DNA of 64,000 nt, from contig NC_054703.1 of the NCBI RefSeq assembly GCF_016097555.1, positions 39,174,770 through 39,238,769 on the forward strand, in the 5' to 3' direction. The position numbers were made by a program, and so were the translations under genes. How positions within the stretch are numbered: the stretch's first letter is position 1; each line of letters opens with the position of its first letter. The DNA is from Gigantopelta aegis (lineage: Eukaryota; Mollusca; Gastropoda; Neomphalida; Peltospiridae). The notes beneath the pieces were generated by a model, which saw only the letters and a list, made by a program, of their open reading frames with translations, was not told the origin of the DNA and searched no databases. Shown here piece by piece: positions 50,700-62,722 of this stretch.

Positions 50700-51595
50700 A
50701 TGTGCACCAGAGTTACTGAGGATTTAACTTCAACAGCCAATCACTTGTTAGCGAGTGCTATCTCTGATACTACAACAGCTGCTTACAAGCACACTTTTAA
50801 ACTATACCGTGAGTTTATTCACAACAGTATTGGTGATGCTGTCATTCCTCTGCCACCCAATGTTCAACATTTAGCCCTTTTTATGGCTCATTGTTACGAA
50901 CAAAATCTGGCTGCTTCAACAATGGCAACATATAATTCAGCATTAGGATATATCTTTAAATTGGGTCATTATGAAGATATAACTCAACATTTTATTATAA
51001 ATTTTTTTTATCAGGGTTCCAAAAACAAAGATCATCAGTCGATTCTCGATTGCCAATCATTCCTAATATCTTGAAAGCTCTAATAGTCTTTAGATCATAC
51101 CATTGATTCCTTCTTTACCAGATGCATGTGTAAAGCAATGTTTTTGTTAGCTTTTCATGCATTTCTTCGAATTGGGGAGATAACAATGACGGGTTCAACC
51201 AACCAACATTATTTGCACAGACAACATGTAGTGGTTACTGAAAATAGTATCGATATTACTTTTCCTCATTTCAAACACAGCAATGGTCCATCAAACATTT
51301 TGTCAGTGATAAAGAATAATAAATCACATTGCCCGGTAAAGGCTATTCGAGCATACTTAGTTGTACGGCAACATAAATGCCTAGCAGAACCTTTATTTTC
51401 TTTCATGGACGGCACACCTATTTCTCGGCAATATTTTACAAAACAATTAAGACTGTCATTGCGCTGGTCTGGTTGTAACCCTAACGCATACAAAGCGCAT
51501 AGTTTCAGGATAGGTGCGGCTACCACTGCATCAAGCCAGGGTATCAGTGAGGAACGTATACAAGTAATGGGGACAGTCTCTCTATATTTGTGACA
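50700..51595 (+). pseudogene. Ngaro tyrosine recombinase
   Basis: The N-terminal SAM-like domain ISDTTTAAYKHTFKLYREF...LALFMAHCYEQNLAASTMATY precedes a catalytic domain with FLLAFHAFLRIGEI (catalytic Arg) and NAYKAHSFRIGAATTASSQG (His-X-X-Arg). Stops and a frameshift lie near 51072-51100. The C-terminal GRW...(Y) motif with the nucleophile Tyr is replaced by MGTVSLYL and TGA, so the nucleophile cannot be placed with certainty. The enzyme integrates circular cDNA by recombination. Confidence 0.85.
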
Positions 51596-51756
51596 TTTAG
51601 TTATTTCTTCAGATCATATACGACCCAGTGGATGCTATGGTCCAGCGATTTAAATGTTTAAAATTCCAAAATAACAATGACAAATCCATCTGGATTATGG
51701 AATTGTGAAACCTTTTTCAGTATGGATTTATTATATGTGACAATTGGTAATCGAGT

Positions 51757-52016
51757 AATCCATGGGGACATGGGCCTCTGGATGTGTACCAAATGTGTGT
51801 ATTTTCATTTATTTATTTGATTACAAAATGGACACTTATGAACAGTGGGGTTGTAAACATCCATGGGGACAGGGGCTTCTGGATGTTGATAACGGCTCTC
51901 CTGCATTTATTGGTTTGTTTTAGTTGGAACCTGTACAGGTAGTACCTATGTGGATATTTAGTGATATACGCACGTCTATTGGCTTTGGATGTTGGTAAAT
52001 CCATGGGGACATGGGC
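51757..52016. repeat. Three dispersed copies of a 25-bp motif, Ngaro 3' region
   Basis: ATCCATGGGGACATGGGCCT plus CTGGAT occurs near 51762, 51860 and 51993, in the same orientation, in the place where Ngaro elements hold their split direct repeats. Confidence 0.8.
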
Positions 52017-52348
52017 CTCTGGATTTTGGTTTAGAATGTCATGTGTAATTTACATGCATCATGAATTATATGTACATGTTCAGGGTGATGTTTTTGTACA
52101 TGATCATAAGTATAATTGATTACATATGTGTAAAGCTGGATATGTTGTAGGATATAATTTGGTTCAAGTAGATATAAAATTCTATGCACGATGACTGTAA
52201 GGTCGATCGGATATGACACGCCGCCACTTATTGTTAAAAATCATTTGGGGCAAGATTCAGTGGATGGGGGATATAGCTGATCAGATTGGATCTGTATCTT
52301 TGCATCCATTCCAGTCTGCTCATCTATATGTTGGCGTAATATTATACC

Positions 52349-52485
52349 CAGACCTGTCAACCCTCCCCGATTCCGCGGGAGACTCCCGGTATTTGATCAA
52401 GTCTCCCGCGGGAAAAACGTTTCTCCCCGGAAATCGTTACTTTCTAAGCATAAAAAAAATTCAAGCTACCGTGGCTGTGTACTGA
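52349..52485. mobile_element. Possible non-autonomous DNA element
   Basis: CAGACCTGTCAACCCTCCCC and TCCCGCGGGAAAAACG with internal CCGCGGGAGACTCCCGG are the kind of inverted GC-rich ends seen in widespread small DNA transposons of invertebrates. Family unassigned. 52486-52943 has nothing recognisable. Confidence 0.45.
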
Positions 52486-52943
52486 CATTCAGTGTTGCCA
52501 TATATACAACTATCCAATTTAGTCCTAATAACACGTCTGACTCGTAAAATGTCTTCCCACTGGATTACATAATGCAAAGTTCTATGGCTGGAAGTGCCAG
52601 AGTAGACAGCGAACGCATGCATCAATACACACGATGTCAAAATCACATGTCAAAGCAAGATAACAGAAAGACCAGTTAGCTGTATAAACAATACTTGTAT
52701 CAATTAGATTTGTTGGTTTGTGCAGTAAAATATTAGTAACAAGAGTACACTTCAAGGGATTATTTTCCTACGATTGATAAATCTTGTGTTTGACATACCG
52801 TTACTCACGGAAATAGGTATAATTCCGGTATATTTCACACGATGTCAGTAATGAGCTTTTACTTATGATTAGTAGAAATGATTAGTGGAAATACAATGTT
52901 TATTGCATGGTTATAGTGATTTTAAATAAGTACCACACCACTG

Positions 52944-54861
52944 ATGTTTGGCAATCTGGACCCCACTGCGTACGGTTTAGTGTATTTCCAACACACCGTC
53001 GCCAACTTACAAAAGACTTCTCTTGTTGAGATTAAAAACACGGTCTTTTTTTACTCTCGGCTACTTAACGGCCATTGGGCATTAGACCGTTTCCCGGGAG
53101 TAGCGACGAAATCACTGTGCATTTTATTACATGCAACACTGAACCAAACGAAGGGGAGGTATCTGCGGGTACCGCCCCTAGCTCCGCCGGTAAGCAATAC
53201 AGCGAACGCTGAAAACAATCGCAGCCAGACCGCCGAAACTAGTTAGCAGATTCATTCCGACATAGTTCAGCTTGTCAATTTCTCTTCTGCTGCAGGGACT
53301 GAAAATAAGCGTGAGATTCGTGACGTTTTTGTCTCTGAATCTGAAAACTCTGTGTTCAATGCTGTAACCTCTCGGACTCCCGAATCGGCCCGACTCGGCC
53401 CGGTCGGCTGCACTAGAGATAATGCACCTTTACGACCATTGGAGGTCGCAGGAAATGTCCGGACCGAGACGGACAGACCGACGGATACTACCGCCGTTGG
53501 TTTTTGGCAAGACGAAATGTGTACATTCACTCCACATAAACAAACACTCAGTGATTTTGAAATAGTCAAATCAAAAAGAAAACGCAAGCTAGCGAATTCA
53601 CCAGGGAATAGTTCGGGGGAGTCTTTGTCAAGTAAAGACTTTGTTAAAAAACCCAGCCCTGCACCCCCAAACCATTCTGGCCCTAAACCCAAACGTCAGG
53701 TGCGACTGCAATCGACTACCGATATTAGGCGAACACCTGACAACTCCCGCACCTCTGATGTGGAACATGAAGATTTCCCCCCGCTGGGAACTGGTGGTGC
53801 ACAATCTCAGGGTCAGAACCAGGAGAGGGATGACCCATTTTACAAACAGGTTAACCCATCTAGGGAGAGGGGAAATATTCCCAGTGCTCAGTCAACCATC
53901 TCACCCTCTACAAATGTTCCATTCAAACCAGTTCATAAGAATAGAAATGGGGGTGTTGCTGAATCTGGGGAAGTAAAACCCCCACTCAGAAGAATTATTA
54001 AAACTAACCTGATGGGTGTATACTACCAAATCAAATCCCATAGACGACAATAGTAACATATGCGGCTAAAACTCCTACCTGCAACGTATCAACCGACATA
54101 AACGCCACGGATATAAATACTACCACCCCTTACACTTAAAGTGAATCAGAAAAAAATGGGGGTCAAGCTGCTCGTTTCTGAGATAACGGGTAGCGTCTAT
54201 GACTACCCTAGTTTCGCACAAAATTTGAGTACTTTTTTTTACAGGTACCCCATACATGTTTCAAGCACAAGGCTACTTGACACATTGGTACTAGATGAAA
54301 TAAAATTGCACATTTATTTTACCCAGATGAAACTATTATTTTTTACAACCAACACACTCACATTTATAACCAATCACAGGACTTGTGGTGTTCACTTCTC
54401 TATCAAAAGTTTGGTGCACCTCGAACTTTGACCCAGCCGGAAGTTATTTGGTATAGTACTACCTGATGGGGCACTTGGGGTCCGACCTCATAGGTAAGTT
54501 AAGGAGGGAAAACCGGGACCTATCTATAGCCAACGCTACTGTTTGGATAAAAATTTTTTTAGATCTTCTCTTGGCCAAGCCCACACTAACTGACATTCTC
54601 TTGCTTGATAGAGTGGGACACAAAATGTTACACTTTCATAAAAAGCCCATTAAGTGTGCAAAATGTCAGCGGTGGGGTCACAATGTAAACAGGTGCAGGT
54701 CCACCAGGAGGGACCCCACTTGCTTTAGGTGTGGGGAGAGCCACCCGAAGAGATCGCCAGATAATCCATGCACACGGCCTTTGTCCTGTGCCAACAGTAA
54801 GCAGTCTCACTGCACCCATGACAAAAGGTGCAATGCTTACTTAAAGGCGGTTGACTTCTGA
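52944..54861 (+). pseudogene. LINE ORF1 (RNA-binding, Gag-like)
   Basis: 52944-53243 and 53247-54053 are one frame divided by a single TAG at 53244-53246: an N-terminal region, then an Arg/Ser/Pro-rich part (IVKSKRKRKLANSPGN, EDFPPLGTGG). After gaps, 54466-54861 gives KCAKCQRWGHNVNRC (C-X2-C-X4-H-X4-C), TCFRCGESHPKRSPDNPC and a third Cys/His cluster, the nucleic-acid-binding knuckles. Reading is shifted between 54053 and 54466. Same family as the knuckles at 29728-30090. Confidence 0.8.
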
Positions 54862-55322
54862 GAGAGTAGGTCAACTTCCAGAGGGGCTGCACCTGCGCCT
54901 ACCCACTCCTCTGGCAGGGGCTTCACTAGCTATAAGGGAATAAACAGAGGTTCATTTGCCAATATAGCTTCACAAAACAACGCAAATTGTAATAGAGCTG
55001 TCAATCCCAACTACCAAATAACAGCGTTGGATTTGACAAGACTAAATTACAGGACTCATCCTAAATCAGGCTATCTCCAAACCCACAAATCAAACATATT
55101 CTTTGGCTTCTATTAGGGAAGCTTCCGAGTTGGCCTGCGGGGCACTGAACAATCATTTAGGCTTTAACATCATTAGTGACTCTACCAACAACAGAAACAT
55201 CTCGTACTATAGGGAAAAATGTTTAATTTTACTGGATGACTCTGTTGATGATACTCGTACAAATACTAGTATTGACTGAATAACATATTTTTAATTTAAT
55301 TAGTATTGCTTCATATTCTATT

Positions 55323-55370
55323 ATGAGAGATAGGCCTAACAATAAAAATTGTAAACATAGTATAAAAACA

Positions 55371-55416
<46 letters not shown>

Positions 55417-56270
55417 TAAATAATATAAATAATGTTAAAATTAAAAATGGCCTTACTGTACAACAATGGAATGTCAAGGGCCTGCGCTCCATGGGTCATG
55501 GATCTGAACTTATTAATTTCATTAACCAACCTAATAATAACTATGACATTATTTGTGTACAAGAGACCTGGATTCGAAATTATACTGTTAAACAAAAAAA
55601 GGAAACACTATATACCGAATTCAAAATACCAGGTTATGCAGGCCTCTTCTTTAACAATGATTATACATCTAGAGGAGGCATTGCCACCTATGTCAAGAAT
55701 GGCATTCCTCATTCACTTATTCCAAACATTAATGCTCACAATAATATAGAATCACTAGGAGTATCAATACACAGAAAATATTAATGTTTTTAATTTTTAC
55801 ATACATCCGGGTGCCACAACTAGACAAATTACAGTATAAAATTATTTTAAAATAATTGGTAAATTTAATGATAATTTAATTATCACGGGAGATTTTAACA
55901 GTAAAAATATACTTTGGGGATCTAATTTTACAAATACACAAGGGACAGTAATATAATCATTGATGAATAAACTAGATTTAGCATGTCTCAACGATGGCAC
56001 TGAGACCTATCATTCTGAAATAAATCATGCATGGACATGTCTTGACATTACCCTGGTATCACAAGCCATGGCGGCTAAATGTATGTGGAATGTCCTTAAC
56101 GACTTGGGTAGCGATCACATGCCTATCATTACTAATTATAATACTTCTGATAATTGGCAAGAACATATTAATTATAAAAATAAAATAAATTTCAATAAAG
56201 CCAATTGGCACAAGTTTAGAGACTTGTGTGATAAATTAGACCATGGGCAGATTAGAAATTAAAATATTAA
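55323..56270 (+). pseudogene. LINE APE-type endonuclease
   Basis: TVQQWNVKGLRSMGHGSELI (metal-site Asn), YDIICVQETWI (Glu), SRGGIATYVKNGIPH, then in shifted frames IITGDFNSKNILWGS (Asp/Asn), LDITLVSQ and LGSDHMPIITNYN (Asp-His). Motifs are intact but at least two stops or frameshifts lie between 55784 and 55960. An (AAT)n run at 55369-55430 encodes an Asn tract just before the domain. The enzyme nicks target DNA to prime reverse transcription. Confidence 0.85.
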
Positions 56271-58185
56271 TAAGTTTAGTGATAATTTAATTAATGCCGT
56301 TATTAAAATTGCAAATTCAACAGTCCCCATTTCAAATAATAAAGTAAAATCTAATTCTGTACCTTGGTGGACAGGTGAACTTACTAATTTGAAAATACAG
56401 AGAAATAAATTAAGAAATAAAGTCAAAAAAGATAAAAACTGTGAAACTGTTAAACAATTTAAAGAAACTAAATATAAATTATCTTCAGAAATATATAAAA
56501 GCTAAACAAAAAGCCTCATGGGAGCAATTTTGTTTTTCAATTGACAGTAAATGTTCTATTAAAGACGCGTGGTCAAAAATTAAAAGAATCCAGGGGAAAC
56601 CAAATACACACAATAATATTTTAAGAAATAGTAAGATTTATTTAACTAATCAACAAAAGGTTAATGTGTTGGGACAAACATTTAGAAATAACTCAGCAAC
56701 TACTAATTACTTTAAAGTTTTTCAAACTAAAAAATTAAAAACAGAAAATGAAGATAAAATTCCCCTGGATTCTAAATGCCCAAAGGGTGACACACTCTAT
56801 AATCTACCATTTAAACTCCAGGAATTGCTCAATGCTTTTTCTAATCGTAAATATGCCAATAGCTATCCTTGAGCTATTCCTGGAGTTATTTAATTTAATT
56901 TGGAAACAAGGTTACATCCCCCTTGCTTGGAAACATGCTGAAGTTTTCAGCCTTCCAAAAAGGGGGAAGGACCTTTCCAATCCTACTAATTATAGACCTA
57001 TATCCCTAACTTCCAGTGTGTGCAAGACCATGGAAACTATGGTTAACAATCGCCTTACCCACTTTTTGGAAAGTAATAATTTACTTAGTCAATTCCAAAG
57101 TGTGCTGTAACCTCACTGTGGTGCAGGGGTGTAACATTCTCTTTGTGAATGGCCAATACAGCACAAAATTGAAGTTTTGAGTAGAATTCAGTATCCGTAA
57201 AATTATGTGATATTTGTGTTTTTGCACAGTTCTTTACACTGTTTTTGTTTAAGTCTTGAATTTTTATATTGATGTTGATCATCACTTTATTTATTTGCAT
57301 TACCATAGTTTGACACCCAATAGCCGATGTATTTTTCGTGCTGGGGTGTCCTTAAACATTCATTCATTCATTCATTCCGTTTACAAACCGAAATTAAAGA
57401 TGCTTTTCGGAAGAAACACATGGTGGCGGGAGTGTTTGTTGATATGGAAAAGGCTTATGACATGGTCTGGCGCCACGGGTTGTTAGTTAAAATTTATAAT
57501 ATGGGAGTAAAAGGTCAGATGTTTAATTGTATTGATTGTTTTATACACAATAGAACTTTTTCAGTTAACCTTAATGGTTTTTCTTCTCCCATATTAGATT
57601 TAGAAAATGGAATTCCCCAAGGATCAGTTATTGCACCAACTTTATTTAGTATTTTTATAAACGATTTGGCCAAGGTTATAACTGATTCAGACATATCAAA
57701 TAGATCAAAATTAAGTATTGGGCTCTTTGCAGACGATACAGCTTTTTGGAGAATTGGTAAATCATTGAAACATATTCAAAAAGATCTCCAAAAAGATATG
57801 GCCAAACTTCAAAAATGGTCTGAAACCTGGGGAGTTACCATTTCACATTCTAAAACTAATTGTATTTTATTTGTTAATCAAAACAACCGCACTAAACACA
57901 AATTAAATTTATACTACAATAATATTTGTATAACCCAAGTCTACAGAGTGAAGTTCCTTGGAGTAACTTTTGACCAGAGTCTCAATTTTAAAAACCATAT
58001 TACAGACACTGTTAATAATTGTAAATTTTATATTAAATCTATTAAAAGTTTTATCAGCTACCCCATGGGGCTCAGATAGAAGAAACTCTGCTCATGTTCT
58101 TTGAAGCATTTATAGTATCCAGACTTCAATATGGAGCACAGGCCTTTTATATAATAATGCACTTAAAATTATAACTAGGGCGTCA
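56271..58185 (+). pseudogene. LINE reverse transcriptase, split by a SINE insertion
   Basis: Linker and fingers in 56271-57110 (GKPNTHNNI, LIWKQGYIPLAWKHAEVFSL, NYRPISLTSSVCKTMETMVN), then an insertion, then 57380-58079 with AGVFVDMEKAYDMVWRHGLL, NGIPQGSVIAPTLFSIFIND and the catalytic IGLFADDTAFWRIG. YRVKFLGVTFDQSLNFKNHI is the thumb region. A frameshift occurs near 56850 and another after 58070 (EAFIVSRLQYGAQAFY). About ten codons of the usual QSGFR...RST motif are lost at the insertion. Confidence 0.88.
57105..57378 (+). mobile_element. SINE or LINE-tail insertion in the RT gene
   Basis: Non-coding sequence ending GACACCCAATAGCCGATGTA, TTTTTCGTGCTGGGGTGTCC, TTAAA(CATT)n breaks RT. The AATAGCCGATG and GTGTC-TTAAA phrases are those of the SINE tails elsewhere here. 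No clear tRNA-like head; some host codons are missing, so insertion came with a small deletion. Confidence 0.7.
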
Positions 58186-59444
58186 GTGTGCACCCCATAT
58201 GACAGTATCTTAGCTGAGCTGGGAATTCTCCCATTACCACTAAGACGAATTAAGCAATGTATTAATTTTTTTTATAAAATTAAACATTTAGTACCAAATA
58301 GTCCTATTAATTCTTTAAAGCCTATATATGTGATTGCTTTCACTGACAAAAATATGTCAGTCATTTCTTATACTCACAAATATTTAGAACTTTTTAATAT
58401 GGCTGACTTAAAGATCACATCTAATACTACATCAAAGAATGTTCCCTGGTTAATTAAGCCTCCCCAAGTTGTTTTTAAAATTAAAGATGAAATGGATAAA
58501 ATTAGTTTCCCCCCGTTTAAAAATATTATATTTAGACTAGTAAATGAAGACATTTATGGGGAATATATAAATATATTTACAGATGGATCAAAAGATCCAA
58601 TCTCAGGTAAAACAGGAATGGCTTTCGTAGTTCTAAAAGACACTAAACCATTTATTAGTAGAGCTAGGCTCTCAAACAATCTTTCTGTCTATACTACTGA
58701 ATTGTTAGCCATTTTGCATGCTCTTATTTGGATTTCTATTAATATTAACAGGGTAACAAACAACTAAAGTACGTTATATACTCCAATAGCCTGAGTGCCC
58801 TACAGGCCATTGGGGGCTCCAATAGTGTTAGACCAAAAATAATTAACAATATAATTAAATTCTATAACCAGATTATTTTAATGGGTGGAGAAGTAATTCT
58901 GGAATGGGTACCTGCTCATGTTGGAATCTATGGGAATGAATTAGCTGACCTAAATGCTAAGAAATCCTTAAACAATGAAGCTGTTAACATTAATGTTAGA
59001 TATAATTATCTTGAGGCCTGCTCATTGGCTAACCCATGCCTTGTTAAACTGTGGCAAACCGACTGGGACCACAGGACCAGGGCATGGCATGCCAATATTA
59101 AACCCGTCGTCTCCACACAGGGACCAACATCCTTCAACTTAGAAGCTACCGAAATTATTACTAGACTAAGAATGGGAGTCACTGTAGGACTTAACAATAT
59201 TAAATTTATAATTAGGAAAAGTGAATCTCCCAATTGTAACAGTTGTAAAGCAGTTGATGATGTAAACCATTATTTATTTAATTGTAAAAAATTTGACAAA
59301 AATAGGGAAAAAATGATGGAATTTTTTGATGATAATAATATGAATTTTAATGTTAAGAATGTATTAAATCCAGATAAAAATATTAAAAATAAAATTGATA
59401 GAGTGCTGGTCTCCTATGTTGTGGAGAAAGGAGTTCATGTATAG
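58186..59444 (+). pseudogene. LINE RNase H and C-terminal zinc finger
   Basis: INIFTDGSKDPISGKTGMAF (Asp), SVYTTELLAILHALIW (Glu), then after a frameshift near 58765 YSNSLSALQAIGG, where Asp is normally found (SDS), and WVPAHVGIYGNELADLNAKK (last acidic residue). A C-terminal CNSCKAVDDVNHYLFNC (C-X2-C-X7-H-X4-C) finger is typical of I-clade LINEs. The third RNase H catalytic residue is Asn here. Confidence 0.85.
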
Positions 59445-60573
59445 GCCCCTTAGCTTCAAAGAGTTAAAATATTGGGATTAGGCATAGCTGTCTGTTTCCT
59501 CTGGCTACTTGGCGTCGACCATAGTGGTGCTTTTTTTTTTTTTTTTTTTTTTTAATCCTTTCTAAGTTGGGCGCCACGCCCTTGCTGGTTTAACTCTAGT
59601 ACTACTATTTCTGACATGCAAGAACCTTTTTTTATTTTTATTTTTTTTTTGGAGGGAGGGGGGGTTGTGTGGGTTGTTTGTTTTTGTTTTGTTTGTTTTG
59701 TTGTTGTTTTTTTAGTTTTTAGTGTTTGCCGTTGTTATTTTAATGTGTAGTTTGTTGGTGGTGGATGTATGATGTATGTTTGTGTGGCTCGGTGGTGGTT
59801 AGTGTCATCTGGCAGTGACACTTTCCTGCTCCCCGTTTTACTACCTCTGTTAACCTTAGTTTTTAATGTGTTTATATAATTTTTTAAAAAGCAACTATTA
59901 TTGTAAATGTGTTTTATTATTAATTATTGTGTGTTGTATGTTTTTAAATATAATTTGAAGCTCGGGCTATATATAATATGTCTTTTAACCTAGGTTTGTT
60001 TTTTTGTTTTTTTAATAAACTTCAATAATAAATTGTGTATGGGGGTGGATGTTTTTAATTAAATAAATGTCCTCGGGTGTTTGTATCCAGTCCACCCGTG
60101 GTTGGGGCGGGGTAGGTCAGGGGCGTCTCGTCTCCTTTTTGGGGTCGGTTTGGTGTCGGGTTCTTCTCTTGAGGAGGGTTCTTCACTTTTGTCTTGGCCC
60201 GAAGGCATAGTTTTGGATGAGTCTAGGGTTTATTAAAAACAATCTATATTAATCTTTTTGGGCACCCGGAATTGCCCTCTTTAATCTTTTTCAATCTTAA
60301 TCTTTTTAAGGGCATATAAATTGTGTAATTTTTCGTTTTTCATTTACCTGTTTGGAAATGCCCAGTCAAAAACAAGCGTCACACTAAAGTAATTAAAATA
60401 AATTTTTATTTAAATACCATAGGTTATTTCAACGACGCAGCAAAATCCCCCCTATGCCTTTTATAAATAATTCAAAATTGCTCCATTAAAAAGTAAATTA
60501 TCTGTGGGTGTGGGAGAGACGTGCCTGAACCTTAATTGGATAGAGGCACGTTAATAGAGTTTACGCTACGCTA
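59445..60573. other. LINE 3' region and intergenic sequence
   Basis: Poly-T at 59531-59553, GT-rich stretches and AT-rich sequence; no gene. GTGCCTGAACCTTAATTGGA at 60520 matches the tail of the SINE fragment at 23090. CTTTTTAATCTTTTT phrases near 60260-60310 are low-complexity. Confidence 0.55.
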
Positions 60574-60899
60574 CATACACACAAATAACACACACACACA
60601 CACATACACACACACATACCACACATACACACATACACCGCACACACACATCACACACACATACATACCACATACATACACACGGCACACACGTACACCG
60701 CATACACACACCACACAGATACACACGCCACACACGTACACATATACACCACACACACCGCACACACCACACACATACACACACGTACACACATAAACAC
60801 ACACACACGAACACACACCTACATAGACACCCCACACACACAACACACACACCGCGCACATACACACCACACATACACATACCACACACACCACATACA
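60574..60899. repeat. (CA)n-rich array, second copy
   Basis: Counterpart of 4778-5277, about 170 bp shorter, followed by the same CTAATTAGTAATTTTTC. Confidence 0.93.
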
Positions 60900-61387
60900 C
60901 CTAATTAGTAATTTTTCAATGTAGGTGCTTTGTTAATTTTATCTATTTCATGATATTGTGTTCAATAATAACACAAATAGTTCATATTTTATTTTATTTT
61001 ATTTTAAATTAGTTTTGGTTCTTAAAACCATTGGGTAAATTAAATTAAATTAATTACATTTTAACGTCATTGGTCCAGCCGTAGCGAGTTTGTTAATTTC
61101 TCGATGAATTTAAAAAGTAACGTTATCAGGGAACGCCATATTTGATGACGTCAGTTTATATTGGTAGTTTGTCTTACTAAGCTGGAATCTATCGGGAGAA
61201 AGCTAGTTTACGGTTTTAAACAACGGGTTTGATTGAAAACATATTTTATTTCATATCATAATGCATATATAGCAACGGGTTATAAGACAAATGATATTTA
61301 ACGGACAGAACTGTAGAAGACAAGACTTTTTTATATTGTTTGGGAGGATAGGGAAATCCCACCCGAGGGGCACTAAATCAGATGAAA

Positions 61388-61522
61388 ATCCCAGACAACT
61401 GGCCGACTCTCGCCCGTTGGAGGACTTCCACTCCGAGGACTAGCTTAGAAAACCCGAGACAACTGGGCTACGTCCCGCCCCTCGCCCATGGGAGGACTTC
61501 CACTCCGAGGACTAGCATAGAA
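61388..61522 (+). repeat. 72-bp minisatellite, 2 units (one shortened)
   Basis: One 63-bp and one 72-bp unit, then CCCAATACTTGCACAGGGCA as after the eight-unit array at 7313-7889. Confidence 0.92.
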
Positions 61523-62044
61523 AACCCAATACTTGCACAGGGCATATACCTCAGCTATTTAGTTTATATATTTTTCTCTCATTATTATTTTTTATTATTA
61601 TTTTATTTTATTTGTTATTTATTATGATTTTATTATTGTTAGGCTTTTTTCTTACCTATGTGTTTGTGTTTAGATATATGTAGGTGTGTCTTTAGTTTCC
61701 TTACGCACAAGGTGTGTTTATATTTAATATCTTCTATATTACTACCCACGTAATTATTATCATACATCCATATATGTATGGTTTATTTCGTTTAGTTTAA
61801 ACATGTATTGATTTTGCATGCATGAATGTATTTATTATAATTTGCTGTTTTTATTATAAAGCTTTTATGTTGTATAATTTAACAGTAGGTTGAACATGTG
61901 TTGTTATCAGATAGAAGTCCTGTCTCGTCCTACTGAACCATTAAGCCCCCTCTGTATGACAACCGGTTCCGGGTATCGAAGCCAGTACTCACCAAGGTCG
62001 GTAGAAATATTGAATCTAAAACAGTCTATAGGAAACATAAACTA

Positions 62045-62722
62045 GTTAAAGGAACGCTCCTGAGTTTACTGCAATGTTTAAGATGTTATCGACTAACAGA
62101 CTTTTTAACGATTGTAATTACATATCAAATATATATTTTCTACATAAAATATTAGTGGCTGTGTATTAAACGTTTTTGTGATCGTTCTAATATTTGTGCT
62201 AGGTTAAATTTCATTTTATTTCCTAAAAAACAAACATTTTTCGTACGTACGAAATTATTTGAAGACAAAATCCAGTTTGGGCTGCAAAATATTACGACGA
62301 CCAGAAACACATTGAATATACAGACACTGATATTCTAAACAAGAAAATATATTTAATGCGTATTTTTTGACGTTAGTCGGAAACATCTTACAATGCAGGA
62401 GGGCCCAGTGGTAGCGCGTTCGGCCTAGGATCGATCTCCGTCGGTGGGCCTACTGGGCTATTTCTCGCTCTAACCTGTGCAGCAACATGACTGGTCTATC
62501 AAAGGCCGTGGTATGTGCTATCCTGTCTGTGGAATGGCGCATATAAAAGATCCCTTGCTACTAATGGCAAAATGTAGCGGATTTCACCTCTATGACTGTG
62601 TCAAAATGACCATATGTTTGACATCCAATAGCCGATGATTAATAAATCAATGTGCTCTAGTGGTGTCGTTAAACAAAACAAACAAACTTACAATGCAGAA
62701 AAGTCAAGACAGTCCCTTTAAC
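62045..62722. mobile_element. Fold-back MITE with a nested SINE
   Basis: The left end AGTTAAAGGAACGCTCCTGA is complementary to the right end ...GACAGTCCCTTTAAC; the central palindrome TCGTACGTACGA is at 62241-62252. A SINE is inserted near the right end. Related to the element at 11470-11852. Confidence 0.87.
62399..62686 (+). mobile_element. SINE (type 2 head) with 12-bp TSD, inside the MITE
   Basis: GAGGGCCCAGTGGTAGCGCG, GGATCGATCTCCGTCGGTGG, GTGCTATCCTGTCTGTGG, AATGTAGCGGATTTCACC, AATAGCCGATGATTAATAAA, (AAAC)n. CTTACAATGCAG at 62387-62398 and 62687-62698 is the target duplication and belongs to the MITE end. Confidence 0.93.

Larger units (their letters stand above)
46396..52350 (+). mobile_element. 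Ngaro-like (DIRS-order) retrotransposon
   Basis: SGNH ORF, repeat-rich spacer, gag-like ORF, RT, RNase H, tyrosine recombinase and a 3' repeat region, all on the plus strand. DIRS/Ngaro elements integrate with a tyrosine recombinase, make no target duplication and carry split direct repeats. I cannot delimit the ends; limits given are those of recognised parts. Each ORF has one or a few stops or frameshifts, so it is young but inactive. Confidence 0.85.
52944..60060 (+). mobile_element. I-clade (Nimb/I-like) LINE, nearly full length, defective
   Basis: ORF1 with CCHC knuckles, then APE endonuclease, RT, RNase H and a terminal zinc finger, in that order and on one strand. RNase H after RT places it in the I superclade; Nimb-like is my best guess from mollusc context. 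Multiple stops and frameshifts and a SINE insertion in RT make it inactive. The 3' end is unclear: coding ends at 59444 and AT/GT-rich sequence follows. Confidence 0.85.

Noticed and set aside
52213..52485. 90-residue ORF after the Ngaro element
   Set aside because: Crosses into the GC-rich inverted repeat at 52349; composition not protein-like.
55311..55595. Ile-rich minus-strand ORF (also 55229-55492)
   Set aside because: Caused by the (AAT)n run within the LINE endonuclease region.
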